DNA from: Pisolithus tinctorius
Lineage: Eukaryota > Basidiomycota > Agaricomycetes > Boletales > Pisolithaceae
Direction of reading: 5' to 3'
NCBI GenBank assembly: GCA_024663395.1
Contig: JANFAH010000084.1
Span: forward strand, 124,001 to 188,000
DNA: 64,000 nucleotides
Part shown: piece by piece, positions 23,557-35,100 of the stretch
How the letters are laid out: the number at the start of each line of letters is the position of its first letter
How positions within the stretch are numbered: position 1 is the first letter of the stretch
Program-made: the position numbers and the translations under genes
Notes under the pieces: model-generated
What the model was told of the DNA's origin: nothing
Seen by the model: the letters and a program-made list of their open reading frames with translations, nothing else
The model's database searches: none

Positions 23557-23867
23557 CGATCCTAATGCATTTAATTCGGAGCTGCTGCCGCTCGTAATCA
23601 CCACGGAGCAGTAGGAGTCACGTGACTCCATCTGTACTACAATCACACCGCCTCCACGCAGCCCCAGGCTGTCGGTTGGCTCTTGGATTTCTGAACGTTT
23701 AGTGAGTTGTCGTCTCATCCATTTGGGCGCCCCCGAATCTCATCGTCGCTTGTGGGGTTGCTAATTGCAGCTGTTAGCATTGACGAGTAGTGAGGGCAAC
23801 CGCCCTAATTACAGGCTGAAGCAGTAACCGGTTTGCTTGCTCAGGTGTTCCACTACCCAACCTTTCC
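23557..23867. promoter_or_regulatory. PAN2-VAC1 divergent promoter with E-box palindrome
   Basis: A 311-bp gap between divergent start codons. A perfect 16-bp palindrome, GGAGTCACGTGACTCC, lies at 23614-23629, 58 bp from the PAN2 ATG. Its centre, TCACGTGA, is the consensus for Cbf1/bHLH-type factors. Confidence 0.55.
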
Positions 23868-26421
23868 ATGGCCGCGCAGCCCAACGTCCCTTACCAAGCC
23901 TATAGGGTATGTTTGATTATCCAAGGTTTCTCCTGCTCTGACGTCTCCGGAGTCTAAGCGCCACTCCCGCACTGTCTCCTTAGTTCCTAATGTGACTCCG
24001 CCATCCCTATCCCGGCCTTCAAGCATAGTTAGTAACGGCTCTGTAGGGGTTGCACCCCCTTTTACCCAGCCAGTCGAAGACTTCGAAACGGAGAAAGTTT
24101 CCACAGAGTACTCGGCCGTTGTTCCTGTGGTCATGAACAAGACTGCAGTTATACATATTGTACCCTCGACAAAAGAATTACCCTCTTCCCCCTCCTCGAA
24201 TGACTCTCCCGTCGCAGAATCCTCACAAGATTCTTCGTCAACTAGACCCCACACTCCAACCGTTGAATCCCCACCGGCAGACAACGTCGATCAGCAAACT
24301 AGGTCCACAGCAATGGATAAAGAAACTGGATTGACATCCTCAGTAGCTTCGCCGTCACCAGCCCTTCCTTCGTTGCCGCCGGCCCAGCCATCACCCGCCA
24401 ATCAGAAGAAGACCTCAACCTTCCGACGCATAACCCCTCGCTCAGCCGTAACACGGTCGCCCTTACCCTCATCGCCGCTTGTAACATCTCGACCATCACG
24501 GATATCTTCAGCGCAATCCAGTGCCTCTGATCAACCTAATGTCCCTCAGTCTCCTGCCCTTCATAGTCGTGTTGCGTCTATAAGCTCGGTAATGAGTGAG
24601 CCACCGACAGCGATTCGGAACTTTGCATCTGCATCAAACCCACATCGGTCTCTGGTGGCTCCACAGCCGATAGGTCCACCTACATCCACCTCAATCCGGT
24701 CTCCTCCTAGGTCACCATCTCAGCTGCCACCACCGCAGGCATTACCAAATGCTGCAGGTTCAACGACTCTTTCCACACCGCCCGTAGTATCGGCCGCCTC
24801 ATCATCCCAGACGTCCAACTCCACACTCCCCAAAGCCACAAACCGTTTGCTTGCGCCTTACCGGCCAGGTTTCCAGCCTAAAGGCGTGTACAGACCACGC
24901 ACGGATGAATTTATCCTGGCCCGGAAAATTAAGACCGACTCTGGGCGAATAGAGCGTACAAAATTGGAACGTCGACTGGAGAAGTTGATACACTTACACT
25001 TTCCAGTTGGCGAAGCGGAGCCAGTGGGTCCTAAACGGATTGCAGAGCAACGGAGGGCATCGTCTTTCTTTGACCTTGATATATCCAATATCAAGAACAT
25101 GGATACTGCAGAAATCTGGAAGGGCGTGTTAAAGTCGCAGGTATTTCAAGGCGCTAAAGGTGATATTCGAGGTATGGATAGTACCTTGCTATGACCTTGC
25201 GCATTTTCACGTTTATCCATAGCCGCTGAACAGAGGATCACTCCGTGGCAGGAGGATTCTGCAGTTTCGAAATGTCCGTTTTGCCAGTAGGTCCTTGACT
25301 CATGTCTTGAGTGTCTGTACTTCATCAACTGTAGTGCCTCTTTTCATCCGCTAACAAATCGGAAGCACCACTGCCGATTGTGTGGTCAGATCATATGTTC
25401 GTTGCCAATTAAGCGACCCCAGAGACCCGAGACCTGCTCTATCTTGTTTATCGTGGATTCGAGAACGCGCCAGATAGAGGAAGTCGGTGAAGGGGTCGAT
25501 TATGGTGTTCGTAAGAGACGAAGTATAGATCCCAATCGCAAAGGCAAGCAAGAGGACGCTCTTTCAGAAGATGAAAAGTTCTTGAAAGGCGTTCGAATAT
25601 GCCGGAATTGCAAGCCGATCCTTGCGTGAGCCTATTCCTATCTTGTTATCTGTACTATCTCATGCGCGTGGTGTGAAGGCGAGAGAGGTGTCGTCAAGAT
25701 GTCATGCACGTACCTATCTTCGTCAGACTGTATGAAGTAAGTTCACATCCTTCTGTATTGATGGGTTATTCACGTCGTACCCAGGCTTTCGTTAGTTTGG
25801 AGAAGGAAATTGAAGAGTGGCTGCCTCAGTTTCAGGAACTCTTATCGACTCTCAGGTATTCAAACGTCGTTATCTTGTGATCGCATGCTTAGGATTGTAC
25901 AGCAACGATAGCCAACCCACCAAAGAAGCATCCGCTGCACGGAAACGACTGTTGGATGCTTTTGCGGAGTATGACGCACTATCTAAACGTATCCGCAACC
26001 TCCCGTGTCCCCCCGGGAGTTCACAAGATCGAGTTCAGCTCGCCATCTTGACACGCGCCAACATCTTTTTGCAGAAGAACATGTTCCCACTCCAGGTACG
26101 GTGTCATCCTCAATTTCCCTCCACAGTTCACTTATACGGTCGTTTGGTGATTACCCTTGCTTGGCAATCTATTAGTTCATTCCCAAGCCAAAGAAGGGTG
26201 GTGGATCAAACCCTCAACCCTCTGAGGGTCCATCCGTTCTAGACCCGGACTCGGAATTGGCCTACGCTCTTCAGCCGCTGCTTGAACAAGAAGCACTACT
26301 GGAATCGTTTGTTGGTGAGGCGATGGCACATAGGAAATTCGAGGACGCAAAGACCCTTAAGGCCAACCTGGCCGAGATAAGGTTAGAGATAGATAGAATG
26401 CTCTCAGGTGGGACTTCATAG
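23868..26421 (+). CDS. VAC1: VAC1/PEP7 (Rabenosyn-5-like) FYVE protein
   Basis: Endosomal tether that binds PI3P and Rab GTPases in Golgi-to-vacuole and endocytic traffic. Exons: 23868-23906, 23953-25171, 25223-25286, 25335-25625, 25679-25736, 25785-25855, 25903-26095, 26176-26421; all in phase, 726 residues. The N-terminal half is S/P-rich and disordered. A FYVE zinc finger follows: CPFC, then RKHHCRLCGQIIC, and finally CRNC, with a long insert between the metal-binding pairs. The C-terminus carries the helical Rab-binding region (LEQEALLESFVGEAMAHRKF, LKANLAEIRLEI). The start exon, MAAQPNVPYQAYR, splices in phase into SKRHSRT through a 46-bp intron. Confidence 0.88.
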
Positions 26422-26654
26422 GCATCATATCGGTCGTGTGCTTCTCTAACTTGGATATATACACTCATTATCGTCAACATCCTGTTAATCCGATGCAATA
26501 CGTATGCTACTAACTCAGCGACAGATATGAGAACATGCTAGATGACGCTTATGCGGATGGGTAATGTAGAGAGTCGTTCAAAAAGTCAATGTCGGTAGTA
26601 ATCGGTGAGATATTATTTAAACGGAACAGTTCGTTAGTGCACAAAAGGACAGGC

Positions 26655-29600
26655 TCAGCCTTCATCCTTAGTTACATCTTTGATGCCGACAGCATGCCGG
26701 GGGGGAAGAGTGATGGTGAAGGTCTGATTAGGAAGAGCGCTCCGAGGCAGTTCGCGCATGGGCAGTGTAGATAGTTTCAACATTCTGGGTTGCTGTGCAC
26801 TGCGACTGCGCGAGAGGCTGGCACCAAGCTTGTTGTCATCTAGGTGACTAGCAAGGCTGGGTTGCAAGGCATTCGTCATAGGTGAATAAGGAAGTGGCGT
26901 CGTAGACGGTGAAAACGATGAGACATGAAGGAGCATCAGGAACTCTTGCGTGGAGTTGGTCAACAGGACCATCTTGTCGCGAAGATCCGGGAACAACGCG
27001 TGGGAACAGCCGTGGGCCTTAATTATGCCCGAGAGCTTGACCACAATCTACACGAGGCACGTTAGTAGAGCCAAGGAAGACAAAATTGACAAGGCGCAGT
27101 CACCTTCACAAACACGTGTGCATCTTCACGCAGCGCCTTCCTATCGGATGCTGGATCTCCACAGCGTGTCGCGTGAAGATTTGTTCGTAAGCGTTCCGTT
27201 ACGATTTTGGCTCGTGCAAGGGCATCATCTAAATCTTGGCTGGCGGCGGGAGGCTCTGATCCACTTGTTACAAATTCTTTCATCATCTCCCACACCGCAG
27301 GCGCAGCGTCCACAGCTCTCTCCATCGCATCCAACGCATCCTCATCAACCAACGTCCTCGACTGAGGAATGTCCGGGGTAGGTCTCCTAGGAGGTGCGTG
27401 AGTCGGAAACGTCGAGGACGAAGCCACTAGCGATGCTTGAGACCCCTGCCGAGAGTGGTGAGCGCCTCCGTTTCGACCCAACGAACCCAAGGCAGGACTC
27501 GATGGCGCAAAGGTACTCGACATCGTCGTTGGCAGAGGTGGGATGCTAGACGTCGACGCTGACAAGGGCATCGCAGGCCGCCGTTGTCCATTTCGCAAAG
27601 TTGTCGGTGGCGCGCTACTCGATAAGGCGACCGGCGGTGGTGGCATGTCATAAGATGCCAGTGACTTTCCGATCTCCACATCCTTGGAACTGAATGAACC
27701 GGCATGCCGCCGAGTCGTACGAGTCCTCCCCAGACCTTTTGACTGCGCTGGTCGCGATCGTGCAAGTGGGACAGGAAATGGCATGTGTAACGCAGGTGCG
27801 GACGCCGGAGGGACATCGGGGGTGGACAAGCCAGTCGCCGCTCCGAAATGAGCCTTGATGGCAGGTGCTTTCCTATGGTCGATCAAATGCGGCTTAACAG
27901 CTTCGGCGTACGGAACCATAGTTTGCCATGCATGTGAAACTTCCGCAACAGCCCCGTAGAACGTCAAAATCAACGAACGCATATAACGATCGTCGTCTTT
28001 GGAGGCAAGTATCTTCAGTTGTAACGCTAGCATCGCCATCGCCTTGCCAAAGACTGCAGCAGTGTCCCTACAGCTCTCAACCAATGAGGTACACAGAGAC
28101 GCAGGAGGCATAGTCTTCTTTCCCATCGCATCGAAGCGTTCCAGGGCTGCATTCAACTGCATCATGTAAGTATATGCTGGATCCGTCACCTTCCTGAGCA
28201 CAGATGATAATTGCGAGTCGAGAGTGTGCGTGACATAATGGGAAAGCGCCTGGTACACCTGAGATACGGCGAAGAACAATGATCTTGCGCATTCGACCAG
28301 GGACAGCAGAGAAGCTGGGAGATTACTGGAGATAGCATTGGAAGGGAGCGCAGAGAGGCGTTTGAAGTAAGCATGACGCTCAGAATCAGGGACTGGCTGA
28401 GGTCGATCCGCAAAAGTAGGTGATCCTGTTGATGGTGGGGTACCGCCAACCTTTGGAAGTCTGGTAGATGCATCGGATGACGACGACGAGTCCTGTCTAT
28501 GAGAAAGAGGCGAGGGGAATGAAGCATCCACCTTCGCCGTATCTTTCACCTTGGAGCCAGCCGTATTTCGAATGGACTCTGACATAGTTACAGGTGGTTG
28601 GTCCCCAATTCCACGCACGCCAAGCGGGGACCGTATGTCTGGAAGGCTCTTTTTACCGACGATCGCGGGACGACGGTCACAGTGGCCACCAGAGGAGAAG
28701 CTCTTCCCGTTTTGATGGGATCCCTCTAGGACAGCGGTATGATCATCGTCGGTAGAAGACACTGATTCGTCAGGCGTAGGAAGGTAACTTTCGGGAGAAC
28801 TTGGGTGTAAAGGGCCTTCATATGAAGCCAACGAACCCAATTGCAAAGGCGGCGGTCTCTCAAAGCGCGCATTGGCTACGTTCTTGGATGACTCGATCAG
28901 AAGCGGAAACTGTATATCAACCGAGACTGATCGAGCGTGTGAGGTCGAACCTGAACCGGCATCTATCTCGCCTAGTTGTGACCATGACTGTATACTGTCG
29001 TCACTATGGAAGGTTTGACCGTATTCGTGGCAGTGTAATTATGGAGATTACTCACATGGACTGATTCAATACAGCACACTCGCTCTTCACCGAGTCTACG
29101 CTGGGTTTTCTGTTATTTGGCTGAGGACGGGAATCTTTATCTTCCCTCAACCACTTCTGCAGTGAGAGGATCCACTCCTTCGCGGCTCGAGGATCACTCA
29201 AGGAACCACCGGGTTCTATAATTGCCTTTGGAGGCCATTCTATCGGATTATGGTCGACTTTCAGCACGTCGAGCTTGGTGAATTCTGTAAGGTATCCCGG
29301 TAGGCGGGTTATCCTGTTTCGCGATATACATAGTACCTACACCGAAAGGTGTTGTTTCAATGATTGTGCCACAGGGGCAGGTTGGAACGTACGTGCAGAT
29401 CCACCAGTGAACCTGGCTGTGTTGGGAATCGTTTGATTTTGTTGCGACTGATGTCCAAAATCTCCAAGGATTGCATCACAGTCAACTACAGCTGTCCAGT
29501 CAGAAGATCCCGATTCAGTGGCTGTATGAAACGTATGGCACATACGATATCGGGAATCGACGAGAAGTTATTGTTCTTCAGATTCAGGTATCTGAGACGC

Positions 29601-29976
29601 GACAAAATCCCAAAGGCGGTGGGCAGGGTTGTGAGTCGATTATACCCCAGTGTAATTCTACAGGGCGACATAGTTGTTGGTTTAGCCAGAAGGCGACGCG
29701 CCGAGTATGGACACACCTAGATATCGAACTGTCTTCTGGCAGGGACTGGTTCCCGCCAGCACACGCGAGATATTGAACACCATCTTCTCCAACGTCCGTG
29801 AGACTTTTGTGAGTGAAATCCAAGGTTGCGCCGTTGTCGGGAGACTGCTGGATGGCTTCCGAGACGTGCTCGTCCGTTAGGGAAACTGAGGGCAGAGGCG
29901 ATAAGACGACATTCTTGCTGCTGCTCGGAAATGGAGACGTGCGCCCAGCTACACGGTCAACGTCGGAGATGGTCAT
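26655..29976 (-). CDS. SOG2: SOG2-like RAM pathway leucine-rich repeat protein
   Basis: Component of the RAM (regulation of Ace2 and morphogenesis) network acting with the NDR kinase Cbk1 in polarity and cell separation. The N-terminal part has leucine-rich repeats: LGYNRLTTLPTAFGILSRLRYLNLKNNNFSSIP, in consecutive pieces, then LEILDISRNKIKRFP and VLKVDHNPIEWPP. A long serine/proline-rich linker leads into the SOG2 helical domain (from about 28400 downward), with SLLSLVECARSLFFAVSQVYQ, RDTAAVFGKAMAMLALQLK and VWEMMKEFV. The last exon ends at 26655. The ATG at 29976 (MTISDVDRV) is the first true ATG in frame. Internal exon ends near 28980-29340 were not all fixed. Confidence 0.85.
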
Positions 29977-30286
29977 GTCATGAACAGTGAAGATGGTGAA
30001 TGTCGACGGCTGAACTGTTGAAGACGTCGAGTGGGCTTGAGTTGTCAACAAACCCGAACGCGGCAAGTTGACTATGTGGTTGGATTCGGTTACAACAACC
30101 GCTGGCAAGTCATGTGTGCGCTAACTCGAAAAAGTTCCACATGGCTGTGTGCTTCATTCACGCTTTCGAAACATCTGTTTACAATAACCACTGCCATTGT
30201 GAGAGAGCCACAGGAATGTAGTCGACACTCTTATGGGAGAAACTGTTGTTCCTCTTTATTTTTCATATTAGACACACGATCCAGAC

Positions 30287-31813
30287 CTAAAACCACATCG
30301 AGACGGAAAAACTGACATCTTCACTCCGCATAGCGTGCCACCAGCCTGGAGGGAAGAACAACAGATCACCAGGTTCAAGCGTCACGCTAAGAGCCTTCTC
30401 CGGTACCGTGTTCCAGAATGCAGGGTATTTATTCCTGGATGCTTCTTGGACCTCTTTGGAAACAGGAAACACGTCCACCCGAGAGGTATTGCTCATGAGT
30501 GGTTCCGTGCTATTAGCAGCGGGGTGGTGTATTTCGTCTGTGCCCGCCAACGACGGTCCATAAGAATACATTAAGGGTGTAACTTCAGGTGGCGCAAGCC
30601 AGACAGTCTTCCGACCAACCACTTGTGCTAGCGCGAGAGCGAGGTGCGTCAGATACGGTATCGTACTTGTTCCAGCGCCTCACCATAACAATTGAAAAAT
30701 GGATCCTGTCAGGTAGGCTATCAGCATCAGGCCACGTGTCGAGGGGAAGAACAATTCACGGTGTGAGCCGGAGAAATCGTGCCCTTGGGGCCAAACCAGG
30801 CGTTGATAACAAGTTGATCCTCGTTCGATGGCGGTCTGTAGTTTGGATATGATGCAGAGGGTCCAGGAGACATATAAACATAATCAGGGATTGCGATATC
30901 TTCTCTTAGAGCAGGGAACTGCCTCAGGAGATTGTGTTGAGCGAGATAGAAAGTTAGCAAAGGGTCTTGCGACCGGCCCGAATGCGTCAATATAGACAGA
31001 AACACATCCCAGCCGAGAAGCTCCTGCGTCCAATCATCCGATCTGTAGTCGTCGCCTACCTCCATGGGAACAATTCGGCCGGGACCAGCCATGGAGGAAA
31101 GGTAATCGATGGAGATCCAATGTTTTACTGCGGGCCAGTCGGAGACAAATCCCTTCAGCACAAACGGAGATCTGGACCGGGTCGTCTGAAATGCAGTAAG
31201 AGAGGGGAGTGAGATGCAGGGTACATTTCCAAGGGAGGTTGATAACTTTGGCACGACCTCTCGGCCAGCCGAAAACTCGCCGCGCTCCAGTTCATGGACT
31301 TGCCAATGCGTGTGTGATTGAATCCACCGGATCATGTCCAGAATCAGTCCCAAGCTGGCATCACCAGGAGCGCCCGCCAAGATAATTGCACGGTCTAGCA
31401 TCTCGATACTGGTCCTTGCGGCGGCTTCGAGCAGCTTCGAGTCGGATAGTCTAAGTAGGACTCCCACGACAGATGCGTCCGTATACAATTTGCGCCAAAA
31501 AAGGGATGCCTTGCAACCACAAGAAGACATTCGGCTATATGCCTGGTCGATGACGCGGTTCATAAGGGCTATGAGGCCAGTAAGATCGAGGTCAGCTTGT
31601 CCATTCAATCTATCAACTATGTCACGCGGTATCCGGCTGAGTTCTATATCACTCTCCGATAGCTCTGTTGGGAAGCCACATCATTCAACGGCTACGATTG
31701 CAAAGTAGCGACGCTCGCTTACCCATAGTAGGACGTGCTTCGTGATCGCCTAGCTGCGCAGGTAGACGGCCGAGAAATTCATCCGCAAAAGCACTGTTTC
31801 CTATGGCCTCCAT
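30287..31813 (-). CDS. JmjC-domain oxygenase, JMJD5/KDM8-like
   Basis: Predicted Fe(II)/2-oxoglutarate-dependent hydroxylase or demethylase. Exons 31723-31813, 30760-31664, 30684-30705 and 30287-30627 are in phase, 452 residues. The N-terminal half is helical, without a known motif. The JmjC domain starts near [17 protein letters not shown]. The iron site is intact: the HxD pair in PAHTDPFFNC, formed across a splice junction, and the second histidine in [11 protein letters not shown]. The conserved NAWFGPKGT and [12 protein letters not shown] segments are present. Substrate is unknown; JMJD5 relatives act on proteins and arginyl residues as well as histones. Divergent from MOT1 across 322 bp. 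Confidence 0.87.
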
Positions 31814-32135
31814 TGCGGCTAAAGCAAATGATAGTACAACTATGCACCAAAGCCACAGACTCGACGACTAGTGTGTCAGTCTAAGACGATGGATGATGAT
31901 GGAACACATACCACTGATGGGCAGGGAGCGTGGGAAGCTCGCAGCGGTGTGACTGTGACGGTGACACAATCGTGACAGTCAGCATTTTCAGGTCACGCAC
32001 TGCTCAACATAAAAAGAGGAATGCGAACGAACCACCCGTGAGAAAAGTGCCCCAGGACGATCATTTCTTCCCAAAACCTAACTCGTTTTGCACCCGGCCC
32101 GGGCCGGAGGCGTTGACTGCATTCCTTTTTAAGAC
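31814..32135. promoter_or_regulatory. JmjC gene-MOT1 divergent promoter
   Basis: The 322-bp gap holds a near-perfect inverted repeat, TGACTGTGAC (31950-31959) and GTGACAGTCA (31972-31981), with one mismatch and a 12-bp spacer. A GC-rich palindrome-like stretch, CCCGGCCCGGGCCGG, lies at 32092-32106. Neither is tied to a known factor. Confidence 0.4.
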
Positions 32136-35100
32136 ATGACATCCCGGTGCGCGTGCCCTCCTCTTCGCGAAGATGACAGCCCGTGACAACATAAAATAGA
32201 TTGGATAGACTTCTTCTTCTCCTCGATACGGGCTCATCGCTGTCCGTGAGGAACACAGCAGCGAAGCAGCTCGCTCAGTTAGCTGCCAAAAGCGTAATCG
32301 GTGACCTCCCCGTAGAAGATGATATCAAGTCATCCAGCCGGCTGCACACCACTGTCGGTGACAGTTCAGCATGGTCGGAACTCCTGGCCGTAGTAGCACG
32401 AGTATGTCTGTGGCGCTCAATGGTCACAGAAGCGTTTAACATTTTTGGCAGATACTACCATATCTGCGTTCGAAGAGCCACGATACCAGGACGGCTGCTT
32501 CAAACGCACTTTCGCAAATATTTTCCTCAGTACCTGTATGGCGACCACAGGACGAAGATGTAAAGCCTCCACCAGATCTTCCAGCCGACCCTCCAGATTT
32601 TCCTACCTTTTCGGTACAAGAACTAATGCAAAAGGGTGCCTTACTCCTGGCATCATCTGGCAAAGAGTTTGCAAAGCCCTTCAAGCTATTGTCCAACCCA
32701 GCTGAGGTACAACGCGCACGCAGAGAAGCAATGGGCAGGCTTGGTTTAGATTTCCTTGATAGTGTGGGTGCCGCAGACGACATGGACCTAGACAAGGAGC
32801 TCGCGGCTGACGCAGAGTCGGAAACTGTTGGTGACCATGAACCTTCAAAAAACGAATCACCTACAGCAGAGTCACCCATGGACGCTGATTTTGTCAGCAA
32901 GGAGCCCTCTCCTCCCGCTAGGTCTCATTCAAATTCTCCTGCCGTGCCTTCACCCATAACACCTTCAACACCAGCGAATGGCAGCGATCTGGAAGGTCTT
33001 TCCGCTCGAGAGCGCAACCGGTTGAAGCGCAAGCGTAAAGCTGGGAATTCTGCTTTTGTAACAGCTCCGCCGCCTGCGAACGTCGGAACACGTTATACCA
33101 CCGCTCCCGCAGGGTCTTCTAGCAAGTATGGAGGTTTACCTTTTAACTTTTGTTTGATTAAGTCTGGTGTTTAGGGCACGGTTGCTGTCTGCAGAAGCTT
33201 CAGACATGCAAAAGTCACGTTTGGATAGCCCTAATCCAGCGACTAAAGGTTCTGCGCCAGACACAGTAGTCATTGACCCTTCCAAGGGCGGTGCGGTGTC
33301 GCCGAAATCAGCACAGCAATCCCATGCACTGGAGGTAGCATCGGGTTGTTGGGTGTGGGGTGGGATCGTTTCCGTTCTAGAAATAGATATTTTTTCACCT
33401 GCATGGGAGACTCGGCACGGCGCTGCCATGGCTCTCCGTGAGCTTCTGAAAACCCAAGGGACATCTGGGGGGATGAAAGGTTTGTTTTGATTTTTTTGTT
33501 CTTGTTGTTGACCTCTGAGAAAAATGCAGATCATGTTTCCGTGGAAGAGAATGCGCGAGCTCACGAAGAATGGTGCAACCATCTTGCTGCCAAGCTGCTC
33601 TGTGTCTTTGTTCTGGACCGCTTCGGCGATTTCGTCTCGGATCAGGCATGTATCTCATCTATTCTTAGCGGATTATGTCTGAATGGAGTTCAGGTAGTTG
33701 CCCCTGTCCGCGAAACTGTTTCGCAAACACTCGCTTCTTTGCTACTTCATATGCCTTCACGCTCCGTGGTACATGTCCACTCTATTTTGCTGCAGATGAT
33801 AAGGCAAGATTTTCCACTTCCGTCCAAGGCCAAGACAGGAAAGGTAGATGAAAGGAACCATGTTTGGGAGGTGCGCCACGCGGGTCTCTTGGGGATCAAG
33901 TATGAAGTCGCGGTTAGGAGCGATTTGTTCGGTGCCCCCGAGAGCGAAGGCGAGCTTGACGTCGGAAAGTCCATCTTGCAAGGCGTCGTAGATGCAGCGG
34001 TACTTGGGTAATACTTTTTTTTCGCTCCTTTTTCTCGGATAACTGAACGGGCGCACTAGTCTCGGGGACCGTGACGACGATGTTCGCGCTGTAGCCGCAA
34101 CGTGTTTACTCCCTGTCGCGGGCCGCTTGGTGGAGCGTTTCCCCGAATCACTAGATCGTGTTTTGGCTGTCCTCTGGAACTGCTTGCGAGATATGAAGGA
34201 TGACCTCAGTTCTAGTGTAGGTGCCGTTATGGAGCTACTCGGTGAGTTTGAATCGGGTCGACCGTGGTGCGTGTTCTAAGGTGTGGCAGGCAAACTCGTC
34301 ACTTACAACAAGGTTACCGATATTCTCGCCAATCCTGACCTGTCGTATGTTAAACATTCCACGAATCTCTCTTGCCTGCAGCTCACCTGTCGCTTAGTCT
34401 CCCTTTAATAGAACTCGCCCCAATGTTGTTCCCGTTCTTCCGGCACACAATACCAAATGTCCGCCTGGCCGTTGTCAAGACCCTTTTGTCGTTCATGACT
34501 GTGCCCTCCCTTCCTCGAGATTGGGTATCAACATTCTTCTTGCGTCTGCTATTCCAAAATCTAATTGTCGAGGAACGCGCCGACATACGTGCCGCATCCC
34601 TGGCGGCCTGGCGGACAGCAATGGAGGTCATCTCTAGCGATCAGGACCTAATAAAACAAATTGTGCAGCAGCAAACAGTTCTCGACTGGTATGCAGTCAT
34701 GATGACACCACTCGGTGTTCCCATTGACAGTTCGACATTTTACCGACCAACCTTCGGCGATGATGGGCCTGGCGATACCACGGAAAGGCATAATGTGGAC
34801 AGGAATATTTTGGCGCAAGACCTAGCTTTGATTTCTCCCGAAGTCAATCTTCAGGCCCGCGTCGCAGCAGCGACCGCACTAGCACTCCTGATTGCCTATT
34901 GGCCTCCCTCAGTAAGTTGTTTTATTTGCGAGCCACCGCAACCCAAAGCTCACCACCATGGTATGCAGTCAGTCGATGAGCTCTTTCAGCCTATTCTTGT
35001 GCACTACATGGATTCAACAAGTATGCTACAAAAGTTTCTGGCTGCAATCGTTTCCGAGGAATGGGCTCGGGCTTATGAGGATTCCGACTCGACTATCCCC

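Noticed and set aside
27062..28846. Long minus-strand frame as a separate gene
   Set aside because: It is the SOG2 domain half of one gene whose leucine-rich repeat half lies upstream on the same strand, and the exons connect.
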